Source: Treponema sp. (lineage in GTDB: Bacteria > Spirochaetota > Spirochaetia > Treponematales > Treponemataceae). Taken from it: a DNA stretch of 17,314 nucleotides. Location of the stretch: NCBI GenBank assembly GCA_016293645.1, contig JAEDDW010000037.1:1-17314 (forward strand), written 5' to 3'. Shown here one piece after another: positions 1 through 7,584 of this stretch (the first letter of the stretch is position 1; every line of letters starts with the position of its first letter). A program made the position numbers and the translations under genes. The notes beneath the pieces were generated by a model. The model made no database searches. It had not been told where the DNA came from and saw nothing but the letters and a program-made list of their open reading frames with translations.

Positions 1-16
1 CTGCGGCGGGGCTGGC

Positions 17-45
17 AGGGTTGCTGAGCGCAGTCGAAGCACCCT
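17..45. repeat. Single copy of REP-like hairpin repeat
   Basis: Positions 21-41 match, in inverted orientation and without mismatch, the 21-base core of the tandem repeat at 16997-17167 (core GCTTCGACTGCGCTCAGC on the other strand). Here the flanks extend the hairpin. AGGG (17-20) pairs with CCCT (42-45), T21 is bulged, TGCT (22-25) pairs with AGCA (38-41), and the loop is 12 nt. The element ends inside the stop codon of the minus-strand gene at 45-1208. No T-run follows on the minus strand, so it is not a canonical intrinsic terminator. A role in transcript 3'-end stability or as a mobile REP-type element is inference. Confidence 0.75.
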
Positions 46-1208
46 TAGTTTTTAAGCCAGTCGCGGATGGTCTGGGCAAGATCCTTTCTGTCCCTGTCGT
101 TTGTCATGGCTGCATGGCTGATGTAGTTTACCGGAGGATTTGGATAGGCTGCCGCCCAATATCTTATGTCTGTAGTCCTGTTGTCAAAGGCCTCGGAATG
201 GAGCGTTACAGGTGCAAGGCGGCTCTTTGTTGAAAGTTCCGTCTGTCCCTTGTCCGAAGTAATGTAATCGACAATTGCCTGGGTGTCTCTGTTTTTTCTG
301 TAGACTACGGCGCCTAATACCGGAGAGACAAGGGAATGCTTTACCGTTGTGTTGTAAAGAGGCACAGGGTTTGTCTCATAATACTTGATGTAGATGAAAT
401 CGTGCTTTCTGTGCTGGTCTAGTGTCATGGCATAGATTCCAACCTCACGGTCTTCCATGAAAGATGAACCTTCCTTGACTGTGGTGTCATACCATCTTGG
501 GTTTATAAGTCCTTTAGCCTGGAGGCTTCTGATCTGACCAAGGACATCCGTAAGTTTTGTCGACAGCGTCCTTGTTTTTTTCCACGTAAGCGAGACTTCA
601 TCCACAAGATTGCTGTATTCTTCCGATCCAAGGACTGATTCCGCAAAGGCGCTTATGAAACCAAAAAGTTCCTCGTCGCTTTCACCGGTGCATACCAGAG
701 GATAGTCTGCATATTTCTTTACTGTGGCAAGATAGTTTTCAAACTCAGCTCCCGTCTCAGGAATCTCGCTCTTGAGCATTGTCCTGTATGTCTTGTACTG
801 TGCGAATTCAAAATAGTTCATGAGTACAGGCAGTATGAAATTTCCGTTTTTGCCGGTGTAATTCTTTCTCACGTTCAGCGGATAGATGTTGTACATGGGG
901 TCAGGAAAAGCGAATGCCTTTTTTGAAAGCCCCTTCAAAGTCTTTCCATCCCATGCAAAGACTACGGAATAGTTGTCGGCCTTTGATGGCGTAAGATTTT
1001 TCTCGCTGTCAAGCGATATGAATTTTGCTTTTGGACAGATGCCCTTGATCTGATCTTCCACCACTTTTGAGAGTTCCGGGGAGATTCCGTAGAATGCGAT
1101 GGTGGTGGTTGTTTTCCTGATGATCAGGACTGCAGAAAGACCGGCGATGATCAGTGCCAGTGCTGCCGAGGCGATGATGATGTTTCTTTTTGTGATGAAC
1201 TTTTTCAT
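45..1208 (-). CDS. Membrane-anchored solute-binding-like protein (paralogue 2)
   Basis: 387 residues. An N-terminal hydrophobic segment (about 8-31) follows a short basic start, so the rest should lie in the periplasm, anchored or released. It is clearly paralogous to the upstream gene at 1228-2499. Both have TIxFYG just after the membrane segment, a central YPLV/YPII block followed by an acidic patch and FAES/LVES, a SLxQHR/TLDQHR motif, a (S/T)xLxP block near the C-terminus, and DIR(Y/F)W about 50 residues before the end. The late block (GQTELSTKSRLAPV) resembles the C-lobe of extracellular ABC solute-binding proteins, which is the basis of the call. No ligand can be named. The start is ATG 1208 with a weak AACGGAAAAC Shine-Dalgarno. 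It lies 19 bp downstream of its paralogue, so co-transcription is likely. No permease or ATPase gene is in the window. Confidence 0.7.
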   Translation of the reverse strand: MKKFITKRNIIIASAALALIIAGLSAVLIIRKTTTTIAFYGISPELSKVVEDQIKGICPKAKFISLDSEKNLTPSKADNYSVVFAWDGKTLKGLSKKAFAFPDPMYNIYPLNVRKNYTGKNGNFILPVLMNYFEFAQYKTYRTMLKSEIPETGAEFENYLATVKKYADYPLVCTGESDEELFGFISAFAESVLGSEEYSNLVDEVSLTWKKTRTLSTKLTDVLGQIRSLQAKGLINPRWYDTTVKEGSSFMEDREVGIYAMTLDQHRKHDFIYIKYYETNPVPLYNTTVKHSLVSPVLGAVVYRKNRDTQAIVDYITSDKGQTELSTKSRLAPVTLHSEAFDNRTTDIRYWAAAYPNPPVNYISHAAMTNDRDRKDLAQTIRDWLKN

Positions 1209-1227
1209 TTTGTTTTCCGTTTAAACT

Positions 1228-2499
1228 TTATTTTGTACAATGGCTTGAAATCCACTGTCTTACTGCCGCCGCAAATTCCGCCTTGCGTGAACTGTCGCTG
1301 AATGCTCCGTCATAAATCGGAACCACAGGCTGCGATGTTGCCGCAATCCAGAATCTTATGTCGTCGCTCTGGATGTCAGGAATCCTGCAGTTTGCAAGAA
1401 GCGGTGAAAGTCCCGTCTCGTGGCAAAGAATTTCCTGGGCGCTGATGGTTGTCATGGATTCCGCAAGTTTTTTTGTCCTTTCGTCCGCGGTCATTGAAAT
1501 CATGACGGTTGCCGGTGTCACCAGGGATCTTTGGTTCAATGGCCTTATGGAAGGTACATAGAAAGAACTTTCGTTTGTGTGGATCGGCAGGGTAGTGAAT
1601 TTCTGCACGGAATTCATGGCGATGAGACGGTGCTGTGAAAGGCTCATGATTATTACGGCCGATCTGAAATTCTCTATGAGGTTTCTGGCCTCATCGTTGC
1701 CAAGCCTGAGCATGTCGGTGCTGAAAATTTCCTTTCTGTTCCAGCGGAGAATTCTTGAAAGACTTTCTTCAAGTGCCTGGTTGCCGGATGCAAGTTCCTC
1801 TACAAGGTCTTTCATTGTTCCGTCGTAGGAAGCTATCTTCTCAACCATTGCTTCGTATGTCTCGCGTCCTTCAAAGGATTCAACCAGGATGCTCAGGACG
1901 CCAAGAAGGCAGTCATCGTCGCCGCCTGCAAAGATAATCGGGTAAGGTGTGAACTTCTTTGAGTTTTCAGCAAAGGCCTCAAGGTCAACCCAGGTCTCAA
2001 GCATTTTCATCTGGGTCTCTGTAATCGACTGAATCGAAAGAAGAATTTCATATCCGTCAAAAAGCAAAGGCACCTGGGTAATCGTGTTTTTGTCGGCTCC
2101 TTTTCTTGTCATCGCGAAACTGGCGGCTGACATCGATGAACTTCTGATTATGGACGGATCAAAGAAATTTTTTCCGCCATTTTTCTTTTCTGTCATTGCG
2201 GTTATTCTGTCGGCATTGAGGCCTGCGCTCAAGAAAAGAAGGTCAACGCTCTTTGCCTGGTATTCAACTTTTTTTCCTGCATTAAGGTTCTTGAAGTTGA
2301 GTTTCACGCTTTTTTCAAGATTCCTGTTGCTTTCTTCCAGAATCGATCTGATGGTTGCCGTCTGGTTTTCCGCAAGTCCGTAGAATCCGATCGTGCGTGT
2401 ACCCTTTGATCTGACAGCAAAGGCAGCCGTCAGCGCAAGACCGATTGCAAGTGCCGCCGCAGCAGAGATTACTATGATTTTCTTTTTTGTGAATTTCAT
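1228..2499 (-). CDS. Membrane-anchored solute-binding-like protein (paralogue 1)
   Basis: 423 residues. Residues 5-30 form a hydrophobic segment after MKFTKKK, read as a signal anchor. A cleavable signal peptide is possible because TAAFA precedes VRS. It shares ordered motifs with the downstream 387-residue protein: TIGFYG, YPIIFAGGDDD, IMSLSQHR, TGLSPL and DIRFWIAA. It is about 36 residues longer, mostly by added sequence in the first 130 residues. The family is not recognised with certainty, and a periplasmic binding-protein fold is inferred from the C-terminal pattern. Start ATG 2499 has a good AGGAAG Shine-Dalgarno 5 nt away. The terminator at 2550-2586 lies just upstream, and no convincing promoter is visible in the 50 bp between, so the gene may depend on a weak promoter or on readthrough. 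Confidence 0.7.
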   Translation of the reverse strand: MKFTKKKIIVISAAAALAIGLALTAAFAVRSKGTRTIGFYGLAENQTATIRSILEESNRNLEKSVKLNFKNLNAGKKVEYQAKSVDLLFLSAGLNADRITAMTEKKNGGKNFFDPSIIRSSSMSAASFAMTRKGADKNTITQVPLLFDGYEILLSIQSITETQMKMLETWVDLEAFAENSKKFTPYPIIFAGGDDDCLLGVLSILVESFEGRETYEAMVEKIASYDGTMKDLVEELASGNQALEESLSRILRWNRKEIFSTDMLRLGNDEARNLIENFRSAVIIMSLSQHRLIAMNSVQKFTTLPIHTNESSFYVPSIRPLNQRSLVTPATVMISMTADERTKKLAESMTTISAQEILCHETGLSPLLANCRIPDIQSDDIRFWIAATSQPVVPIYDGAFSDSSRKAEFAAAVRQWISSHCTK

Positions 2500-2549
2500 T
2501 TTTCTTCCTGTCGTTTCTTATTCCCAGTTTTTTTTTGTATGGGGCTTTG

Positions 2550-2586
2550 AAAAAAAATGACCCCTCAGTTTCAGCAAGGGGTCATT
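2550..2586 (-). terminator. Intrinsic terminator of the glycosidase-like gene
   Basis: On the minus strand, just after the stop codon at 2592-2594, AATGACCCCT (2586-2577) and AGGGGTCATT (2565-2556) form a perfect 10-bp stem with an 11-nt loop. It runs directly into a T-run (complement of A2557-A2550). This is a textbook Rho-independent terminator. It separates the gene at 2592-4022 from the binding-protein pair downstream. Confidence 0.93.
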
Positions 2587-2591
2587 GTTGC

Positions 2592-4022
2592 TTAAAGTTT
2601 GTCTATCAGCATCGAGCATTTTCCGCTCGGGATTGGAAGCGTCTTCTTCTTCTGGTCAAGGATGTTGATGGTGAAGTAGTAGAGCTTTTCGCTTTCCATC
2701 TGGATTTCCCAGCCACGCTTGCTCTTGTTGCTGAGGATCGTGATGAGGTTGCGCTTGAGGGAAAGTTTTTCAATTCCCATGATCTCAAGGTTCGGGATGA
2801 TCCAGTCTACAGTCTTGCGCGGAAGGCTGATGTTGAGCCCGATGATGTTCTCGATCATGAGCGCGATAGTTGAGAGTCCTGTGTAGTGCAGGAATTTCTT
2901 TCTTGGGAATTCCTTTTCGCTGCGGCATGAAGCCGGGCCGTATTCGTTAGGCTTGTATGCTTCGTAAAGGTCACCCTTCTGCTTTGTGCTTGCAGGACTC
3001 AAGCCTTCAAGAATGTAGTAGAGGTGGCGTATTGCACATTCACGGGCAAAGGCATATCTCTGGTATTTTTCAAGTCCTTTGATGACCATGAAGTTGAACG
3101 GAGCAAGAACCGATCCCTTGAATCCTTCACCGTTTTCCTTGAAGTCGGGGCTGTCGGCGCTGAGCGTAGGGAACGGATTGTCCGTACCGAATGTTGCAGG
3201 ATTTGTAAGGTGGGCGATGAGGGTATCTGCTCTGTCTGCGTTTGGAAGTTCCGCAAGCAGAGGCCAGAAGCCGGCGATTGTCTTCTGCGGAAGCTTCTGT
3301 TCGTTCTTGTCCAGATCGTGGTAGAAACCAGTCTCGTTGTCCCACATGAGGCCGTTGATTCTTGTCTTGAGGCTGAAGTACTGCTTCTTGTACTGGAAGC
3401 TGAGATCCTTGTCGTTGAGGATGTCTCCCAATGCCGACATATGGGCTACGTTGATGGCAACACAGCAGTTGAAGTCAACAGGATAGTGGCAGCCCTTGCG
3501 TGGAGAGTTGAACATGGTGGAGCTTTCAAAAGGAGCCGCATAAAGTCCGTTAGGCTGCTTGAAATTCTCGTCAAGCCAGTTCATGTACTTCTGGAGGACA
3601 GGCATGATTTCCTTGATGCGGCGTTTGTTTGCGCTTTTGTGGTACAGGTTGAATTCAGCCCATGCGAAAAGTGGCAGCCCAACGCCATCAGGATTTTTCT
3701 TGTCAATGACAGGTTTGTCTGTCTTGATGTCATACTTCCAGCGGATTGCTCCGTTTTCTTCCTGACGTGCGTAAAAATAGTCTATGTTTTTGCTTGCCGG
3801 GTAATTGCGGTTTGAGTAGACAAGGAAGAATGAAGAGAAAATTGATTCAGTCTGGTCCAGGATGAACTTGTCTTCTACAGGGTAGACAAAATAACCGTCG
3901 GGATCCTTTTCGCCGGATTCCTGGTTGATCCAGTATTCAGCCAGCCAGTTCCATGTCTTGTCATATATGTCTACGAAATCCTGATCGTAAAAATGGATTT
4001 TTGGAAAATCACGTTTGTTCAC
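2592..4022 (-). CDS. Trehalase/MGH-like (alpha/alpha)6 glycoside hydrolase, probable altered active site
   Basis: 476 residues, no signal peptide, so probably cytoplasmic. Several blocks match the GH37/GH63 trehalase and mannosylglycerate-hydrolase-like group: DQTESIFSSFF (56-66), FNSPR (171-175), MWDNETGFYHD (226-236), GFKGSVLAPFNFMV (300-313), YEAYKPN (353-359) and FLHYTGLSTIALMIENIIG (377-395). The last 80 residues look like a small beta domain. In active relatives the FNSPR block usually reads (M/W)DNSPR, the Asp being the general acid. Here the codon is TTC (Phe171). Aromatic residues are also missing from the block that normally reads W-x-G-x-x-W. The protein may have another specificity, another catalytic residue or a non-catalytic role. 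The start is GTG 4022, chosen because AGGAG lies 5 nt upstream and no better ATG exists. The gene has its own extended -10 promoter and a terminator, so it is monocistronic. Confidence 0.72.
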   Translation of the reverse strand: MNKRDFPKIHFYDQDFVDIYDKTWNWLAEYWINQESGEKDPDGYFVYPVEDKFILDQTESIFSSFFLVYSNRNYPASKNIDYFYARQEENGAIRWKYDIKTDKPVIDKKNPDGVGLPLFAWAEFNLYHKSANKRRIKEIMPVLQKYMNWLDENFKQPNGLYAAPFESSTMFNSPRKGCHYPVDFNCCVAINVAHMSALGDILNDKDLSFQYKKQYFSLKTRINGLMWDNETGFYHDLDKNEQKLPQKTIAGFWPLLAELPNADRADTLIAHLTNPATFGTDNPFPTLSADSPDFKENGEGFKGSVLAPFNFMVIKGLEKYQRYAFARECAIRHLYYILEGLSPASTKQKGDLYEAYKPNEYGPASCRSEKEFPRKKFLHYTGLSTIALMIENIIGLNISLPRKTVDWIIPNLEIMGIEKLSLKRNLITILSNKSKRGWEIQMESEKLYYFTINILDQKKKTLPIPSGKCSMLIDKL

Positions 4023-4057
4023 AATAACTCCTGCCGAGGTGTTTTGAGATATCTTTC

Positions 4058-4066
4058 ATTATAGCA
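4058..4066 (-). promoter_or_regulatory. Extended -10 promoter of the glycosidase-like gene
   Basis: On the minus strand the sequence TGCTATAAT gives a perfect TATAAT (4063-4058) preceded by the TGn extended -10 element (4066-4064). There is no good -35 hexamer 17 bp upstream, which is common for extended -10 promoters. The sequence further upstream is rich in A/T tracts. Predicted transcription starts near 4051, giving a leader of about 28 nt that contains the AGGAG before GTG 4022. Confidence 0.7.
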
Positions 4067-4160
4067 TAAAATCAATCAAATTGGTTAAAAATTCTAAAAA
4101 AAATCGAAGAATTTTGCATTTTTTTTGAGGAAAAAGCCGATTTTTGCTTGACATTGCTGC

Positions 4161-6065
4161 TTATGCTTCCGGTGTGCTGGTTTCTGCAGGCGGAACTGGT
4201 TCAGCTGGTGACGGAATCTCTGCTGGCGAAGTCTGCTCTGGTGCATCTTCCTGGATCGGTTTCGGTTTTGGTTCAGCCTTAGGAGCCGGGGCTGGGAGTG
4301 CCGGTATCTTTGACGGGTCGGCGGTTGTTACAAATGCGGCATTGCTGTCAAAGAAGAGCCTGATGAGTTCCATCTTTGACTTGTGGCGGCTCTTGATGAG
4401 AAGTGCGCTGCTGTTTGTCTGGTAGACGTAGCCTGAAGAATTGTAGGTTTCAAAGCGTGGGTCCGTGCGGAACATCTGCCCCTGGATCTCGATCTTTCCA
4501 TGGAAGTTAGGTACTCCGTTGATGATCATGTAGTGTGTAAGGCCCATCGGGAAGTCGATGAAGATGTTGGCCGTGTTCTGTGGCTTGTGTGTGTATACCG
4601 TCGACTTTGCGCAAGTCCAGGCCCATACACAGGTAGAGTTGTAGTAGCCGAGTATCTCCGTGTGAGGGTAGTAGAAGTTGTCCGGTGCAAGGATCGTGTA
4701 GATTGCTGAGATCGTGCGCAGTTCAGGTGTCTCATCGCCAAGGGCGCTGTGGATCGCCATGAGTCCTGACTGTACAAGCGCGGTGTCGTTTCTTGTTTTT
4801 CCCAGTCTGTAAAGGGCATGTCCTGCAATGACTGTCTGCTCTACGGAAAGCTGTGACTCATCGCCTTCATGAATTGAAATGATTCCGTTTTCAAATTTGC
4901 AGCCGTTCTGGATTGTTTCTATACATTTGTCAAGTGAAGATTCCAGTGTCGACGCAAGTGTCTCATCTTTTTCGCGGAGGCTGCAGTAGACTCCGATGAT
5001 TCCGGCTGCCTGATATACCGTCGGGTTGAAATCGTTGAGCGACGGAACGGCGAGAAGGTTCTTTACGGCCTGTGTTTTCTTCTGTCTAAGGATGTAGTCG
5101 GAAATTCCGTCTGCGTTGAAGACATCAAGGCTGAGGGAATCCACAAGGGATGCGTATTTTTCGTTCTGGATTGAAAGGCTTCTGTACATTACCGCCAGGT
5201 TGTCAAAGTAAGGTGACGAGTAGTATGAACGCTTGTTTCCTTTCTTGAATGATTCAGGAACAGAATCGATGGCCTGGTTGTACTTTCCCTGGGATGAAAG
5301 TTCGGCGACGTAGGCGGTGATGTCCATTTCCGAGAGGGTGTCGGCCTTTGCCGATCTGAGTGTCTCCTGTACTTTTGCCACCAGTGTTGATCTCAGACGG
5401 TCTGAAAGACGTTCGAAGGAGGATTCTGTGGTTCCTTCAAAGCCTGTTACCTGGTCAAATGTAAAGCGCTTTACTGCTTCATAAGGCTGGAATTTTGCGA
5501 TGCTGTCACCTGCCGTGAACTGGATTCTTGAGTCTTCAAGGCTGTGTGCGGTGAATGTGAATTCTTCGTTTTTTGAAGTGAGCATGTATGAAGAGGCAGT
5601 TACCTTGTCCGTGACGTACTGCTGTGAGATTTTGTAAGGCAGCGAGATGTATTCGTATCCTTCCGGAATTTTTGCGCTGATCGAGAATTCCGTCCTATCG
5701 TTTTCCTGTGGCAGAACGTGGAATTCCACCTGTCCGCCCTGTTCAAATTCAAAGCTTACTGAACCTGTTCCATGCTCGGTGTAGGAGGCAAGCTGGAGGT
5801 CTGTGGATGTTCCGTCTGCCTTGAATGCGCGCACCGGATTTTTATCGTCTGCGTTGAAATTAAGGCCGCGGAAAGAGACGTTTATTCTGTTCTTGAGCTT
5901 TGTTTCATTTGTATCTATCTGAGTCTGGGCCAGGGAAAAACTCATTCCATTGAATGATCTGGAAATTACAGATTCAGTCTTAAACTGAATGACGAAAATG
6001 CCGACAATGACTATGGTGTAGAGGACTGTCAGTCCCAGAAACTTTCTTAACGGATGTTTGTGCAT
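4161..6065 (-). CDS. Large envelope protein, N-terminal anchor and Pro-rich C-terminal tail, function unknown
   Basis: 634 residues, family not recognised. A basic start (MHKHPLRK) is followed by one membrane helix (about 9-27), giving a type II topology with the bulk in the periplasm. Residues about 40-200 are rich in beta-type sequence with alternating polar and hydrophobic residues. Residues about 220-480 look mostly helical, with repeated hydrophobic heptad-like stretches. A second beta-like block follows (about 490-580). The last 45 residues are dominated by Pro, Ala, Glu and Lys (PAPAPKAEPKPKP), a flexible tail of the type that spans or contacts the cell wall. Only a few Cys are present. 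The start ATG 6065 has only a weak ribosome binding site. It is divergent from the TPR lipoprotein across 52 bp, so shared regulation is plausible. No enzyme motif was seen. Confidence 0.75.
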   Translation of the reverse strand: MHKHPLRKFLGLTVLYTIVIVGIFVIQFKTESVISRSFNGMSFSLAQTQIDTNETKLKNRINVSFRGLNFNADDKNPVRAFKADGTSTDLQLASYTEHGTGSVSFEFEQGGQVEFHVLPQENDRTEFSISAKIPEGYEYISLPYKISQQYVTDKVTASSYMLTSKNEEFTFTAHSLEDSRIQFTAGDSIAKFQPYEAVKRFTFDQVTGFEGTTESSFERLSDRLRSTLVAKVQETLRSAKADTLSEMDITAYVAELSSQGKYNQAIDSVPESFKKGNKRSYYSSPYFDNLAVMYRSLSIQNEKYASLVDSLSLDVFNADGISDYILRQKKTQAVKNLLAVPSLNDFNPTVYQAAGIIGVYCSLREKDETLASTLESSLDKCIETIQNGCKFENGIISIHEGDESQLSVEQTVIAGHALYRLGKTRNDTALVQSGLMAIHSALGDETPELRTISAIYTILAPDNFYYPHTEILGYYNSTCVWAWTCAKSTVYTHKPQNTANIFIDFPMGLTHYMIINGVPNFHGKIEIQGQMFRTDPRFETYNSSGYVYQTNSSALLIKSRHKSKMELIRLFFDSNAAFVTTADPSKIPALPAPAPKAEPKPKPIQEDAPEQTSPAEIPSPAEPVPPAETSTPEA

Positions 6066-6117
6066 ATTTCAAAAGTTTATATTTTATAGACTTAAAATTC
6101 AATATAAGTGGTGTATT
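6066..6117. promoter_or_regulatory. Divergent intergenic region driving two envelope genes
   Basis: This AT-rich 52-bp spacer lies between ATG 6065 (minus) and ATG 6118 (plus). On the minus strand a TTGAAT followed after 15 bp by TATAAA is the best -35/-10 pair, but it would place the transcription start only a few bases before the ATG. On the plus strand TATAGA and TATAAG are present without good -35 boxes. The two promoters must overlap or extend into the coding sequences. Individual boxes are not confidently assigned. Confidence 0.4.
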
Positions 6118-7569
6118 ATGAAAAAATCGTCAAACAGTACTATTACTGAAGTTCTTTTTGCTTTTGTTCTTGTATGTGTTGTGTCAATCATTTTCAGTAT
6201 TGGACTTTCTTCCTGTGCTACATCTGAGGTTGCTCCCTCTCCTGTTGTGGAAAAAAAGGAAGAGGCTCCTAAGAAGACGGTGAAGAAGGAATATACAAAG
6301 GTGGACTTCGTTGAGGACCTTCAGCGTACCCTTGAGTCTGATGGACCTGATGCTGCCCTCGAATTCTTTGACAGGAAAATTCCTGCTAAGGTCGCCGATG
6401 ATTTTGATCTTCTTTTCCTCAAGGCTGCCATCAATGTAAGCGCAAACAGACTTGATGACGCCCAGGCAATGTGCGATGCCCTTTCTGCAAGGGATCCTGA
6501 CAATCAGGATGTGGTTTCGCTTGCAGCCGCAATCGCAAAAATGCGTGGTGACAATGCCCAGAAGACAAAGATCATCAAGCAGCTTCTTGCGAAGGATCCA
6601 AACAATCCGACTGCAAATGTCGAACTTGGTACTGATTCATTCCTCAAGAAAAACTACAAGCAGGCAAGAGGCTACTATCAGAAAGCTTTGAGCCGTGAAG
6701 CAAAGAACGAGGATGCGCTTCTTGGTCTTGGCCAGTGCGAATACTATCTTGAGCGTGATGATGAGGCAAAGGCTGCCTTCAAGAAACTCATTGAGGTTGA
6801 TCCATACAATATTGACGGTTATCTCTATCTTGGAAAGATCGCCTACGCCAATGATGAGTACAAGATTGCTTCCGATTATGCAAAGAAGGCTCTGGATATC
6901 GCCCCTGACAGCTATGAATGCAATATGGACTGGGGAATGTACGAGCGATATCTTGGACACTATAAGAACGCTCTGGATGCATGGACAAAGGCCATCAGCA
7001 TCGAGCCGGACTACTTTCTTGCCTATGCCTACCGCGCAGGTCTTTACGACGAGCAGGATGATGGCGAGAACGCTTTGAACGACTACCTTATGGTTGTAAA
7101 GCTGAATCCCCAGTATTATTATGCCTATGAAAGCATCGGTGTTCTTGCCCTCCATAGACAGGACTGGTCGATGGCTAGGGAAGCTTTCATGAAGTGTTAT
7201 GAAAAGAACAAGACGAATGTCTCTTATCCGCTCATGATTACTTACTGCTATTATATGGAAAAGAAAGATGCTGACGGAAAGAAATTCAGCGATCAGGTTC
7301 TGAGAAAGATGGACAGAAATACTGTTGAGTACACGATGCTCAGGGTTTTCCACGATAAGAAGGGTGAAAGTCCTTTGAGACAGAGGGTAAGCAACATGTC
7401 CAACAGAAACCAGCAGGGCAAGATGTATTACTATCTTGGTCTCTTCTATGACATGTTTGGTGCGGATGATGTCGCAAAGGAATACTATGCGAAGGTTGTT
7501 TCAATGAACTGTCCTATGTTCTTTGAATATCGCCTTGCAGAGTGGAGAGTGAAGGAAAGCTCAAAGTAA
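6118..7569 (+). CDS. TPR-repeat lipoprotein
   Basis: 483 residues from ATG 6118. An in-frame ATG at 6058 would add 20 residues before the signal peptide and would overlap the divergent gene's start, so 6118 is preferred. The N-terminal signal ends in the lipobox LSSC, so Cys33 should be lipidated. A Lys/Glu/Pro linker (about 37-60) follows. From about residue 97 to 370 there is a run of 34-residue units ending in the typical TPR pattern: DPNNP near 160, VDPYN near 228, APDSY near 263, EPDYF near 297, NPQYY near 331. One more TPR-like unit lies around 434-467. TPR superhelices bind proteins or scaffold complexes, and the partner is unknown. It is the first gene of a plus-strand run, and TraB follows after 15 bp. 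Its place next to a divergent envelope protein suggests envelope assembly. Confidence 0.87.
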   Translation: MKKSSNSTITEVLFAFVLVCVVSIIFSIGLSSCATSEVAPSPVVEKKEEAPKKTVKKEYTKVDFVEDLQRTLESDGPDAALEFFDRKIPAKVADDFDLLFLKAAINVSANRLDDAQAMCDALSARDPDNQDVVSLAAAIAKMRGDNAQKTKIIKQLLAKDPNNPTANVELGTDSFLKKNYKQARGYYQKALSREAKNEDALLGLGQCEYYLERDDEAKAAFKKLIEVDPYNIDGYLYLGKIAYANDEYKIASDYAKKALDIAPDSYECNMDWGMYERYLGHYKNALDAWTKAISIEPDYFLAYAYRAGLYDEQDDGENALNDYLMVVKLNPQYYYAYESIGVLALHRQDWSMAREAFMKCYEKNKTNVSYPLMITYCYYMEKKDADGKKFSDQVLRKMDRNTVEYTMLRVFHDKKGESPLRQRVSNMSNRNQQGKMYYYLGLFYDMFGADDVAKEYYAKVVSMNCPMFFEYRLAEWRVKESSK

Positions 7570-7584
7570 AGGAAACAGTCAATA

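Noticed and set aside
3024..3815. Plus-strand open frame of 263 codons
   Set aside because: It lies fully antisense to the glycosidase-like gene, which has family motifs, a promoter and a terminator. No matching motifs were seen in the antisense product.
4087..4115. Inverted repeat AAAATTCT/AGAATTTT as terminator of the gene at 4161-6065
   Set aside because: The stem is almost all A/T, the T-run is in the loop rather than after the stem, and it lies in the A/T-rich upstream region of the glycosidase-like promoter.
6058..6117. Longer start of the TPR lipoprotein at ATG 6058
   Set aside because: It would place 20 residues before the signal peptide and overlap the divergent start codon. ATG 6118 gives a proper lipoprotein signal.
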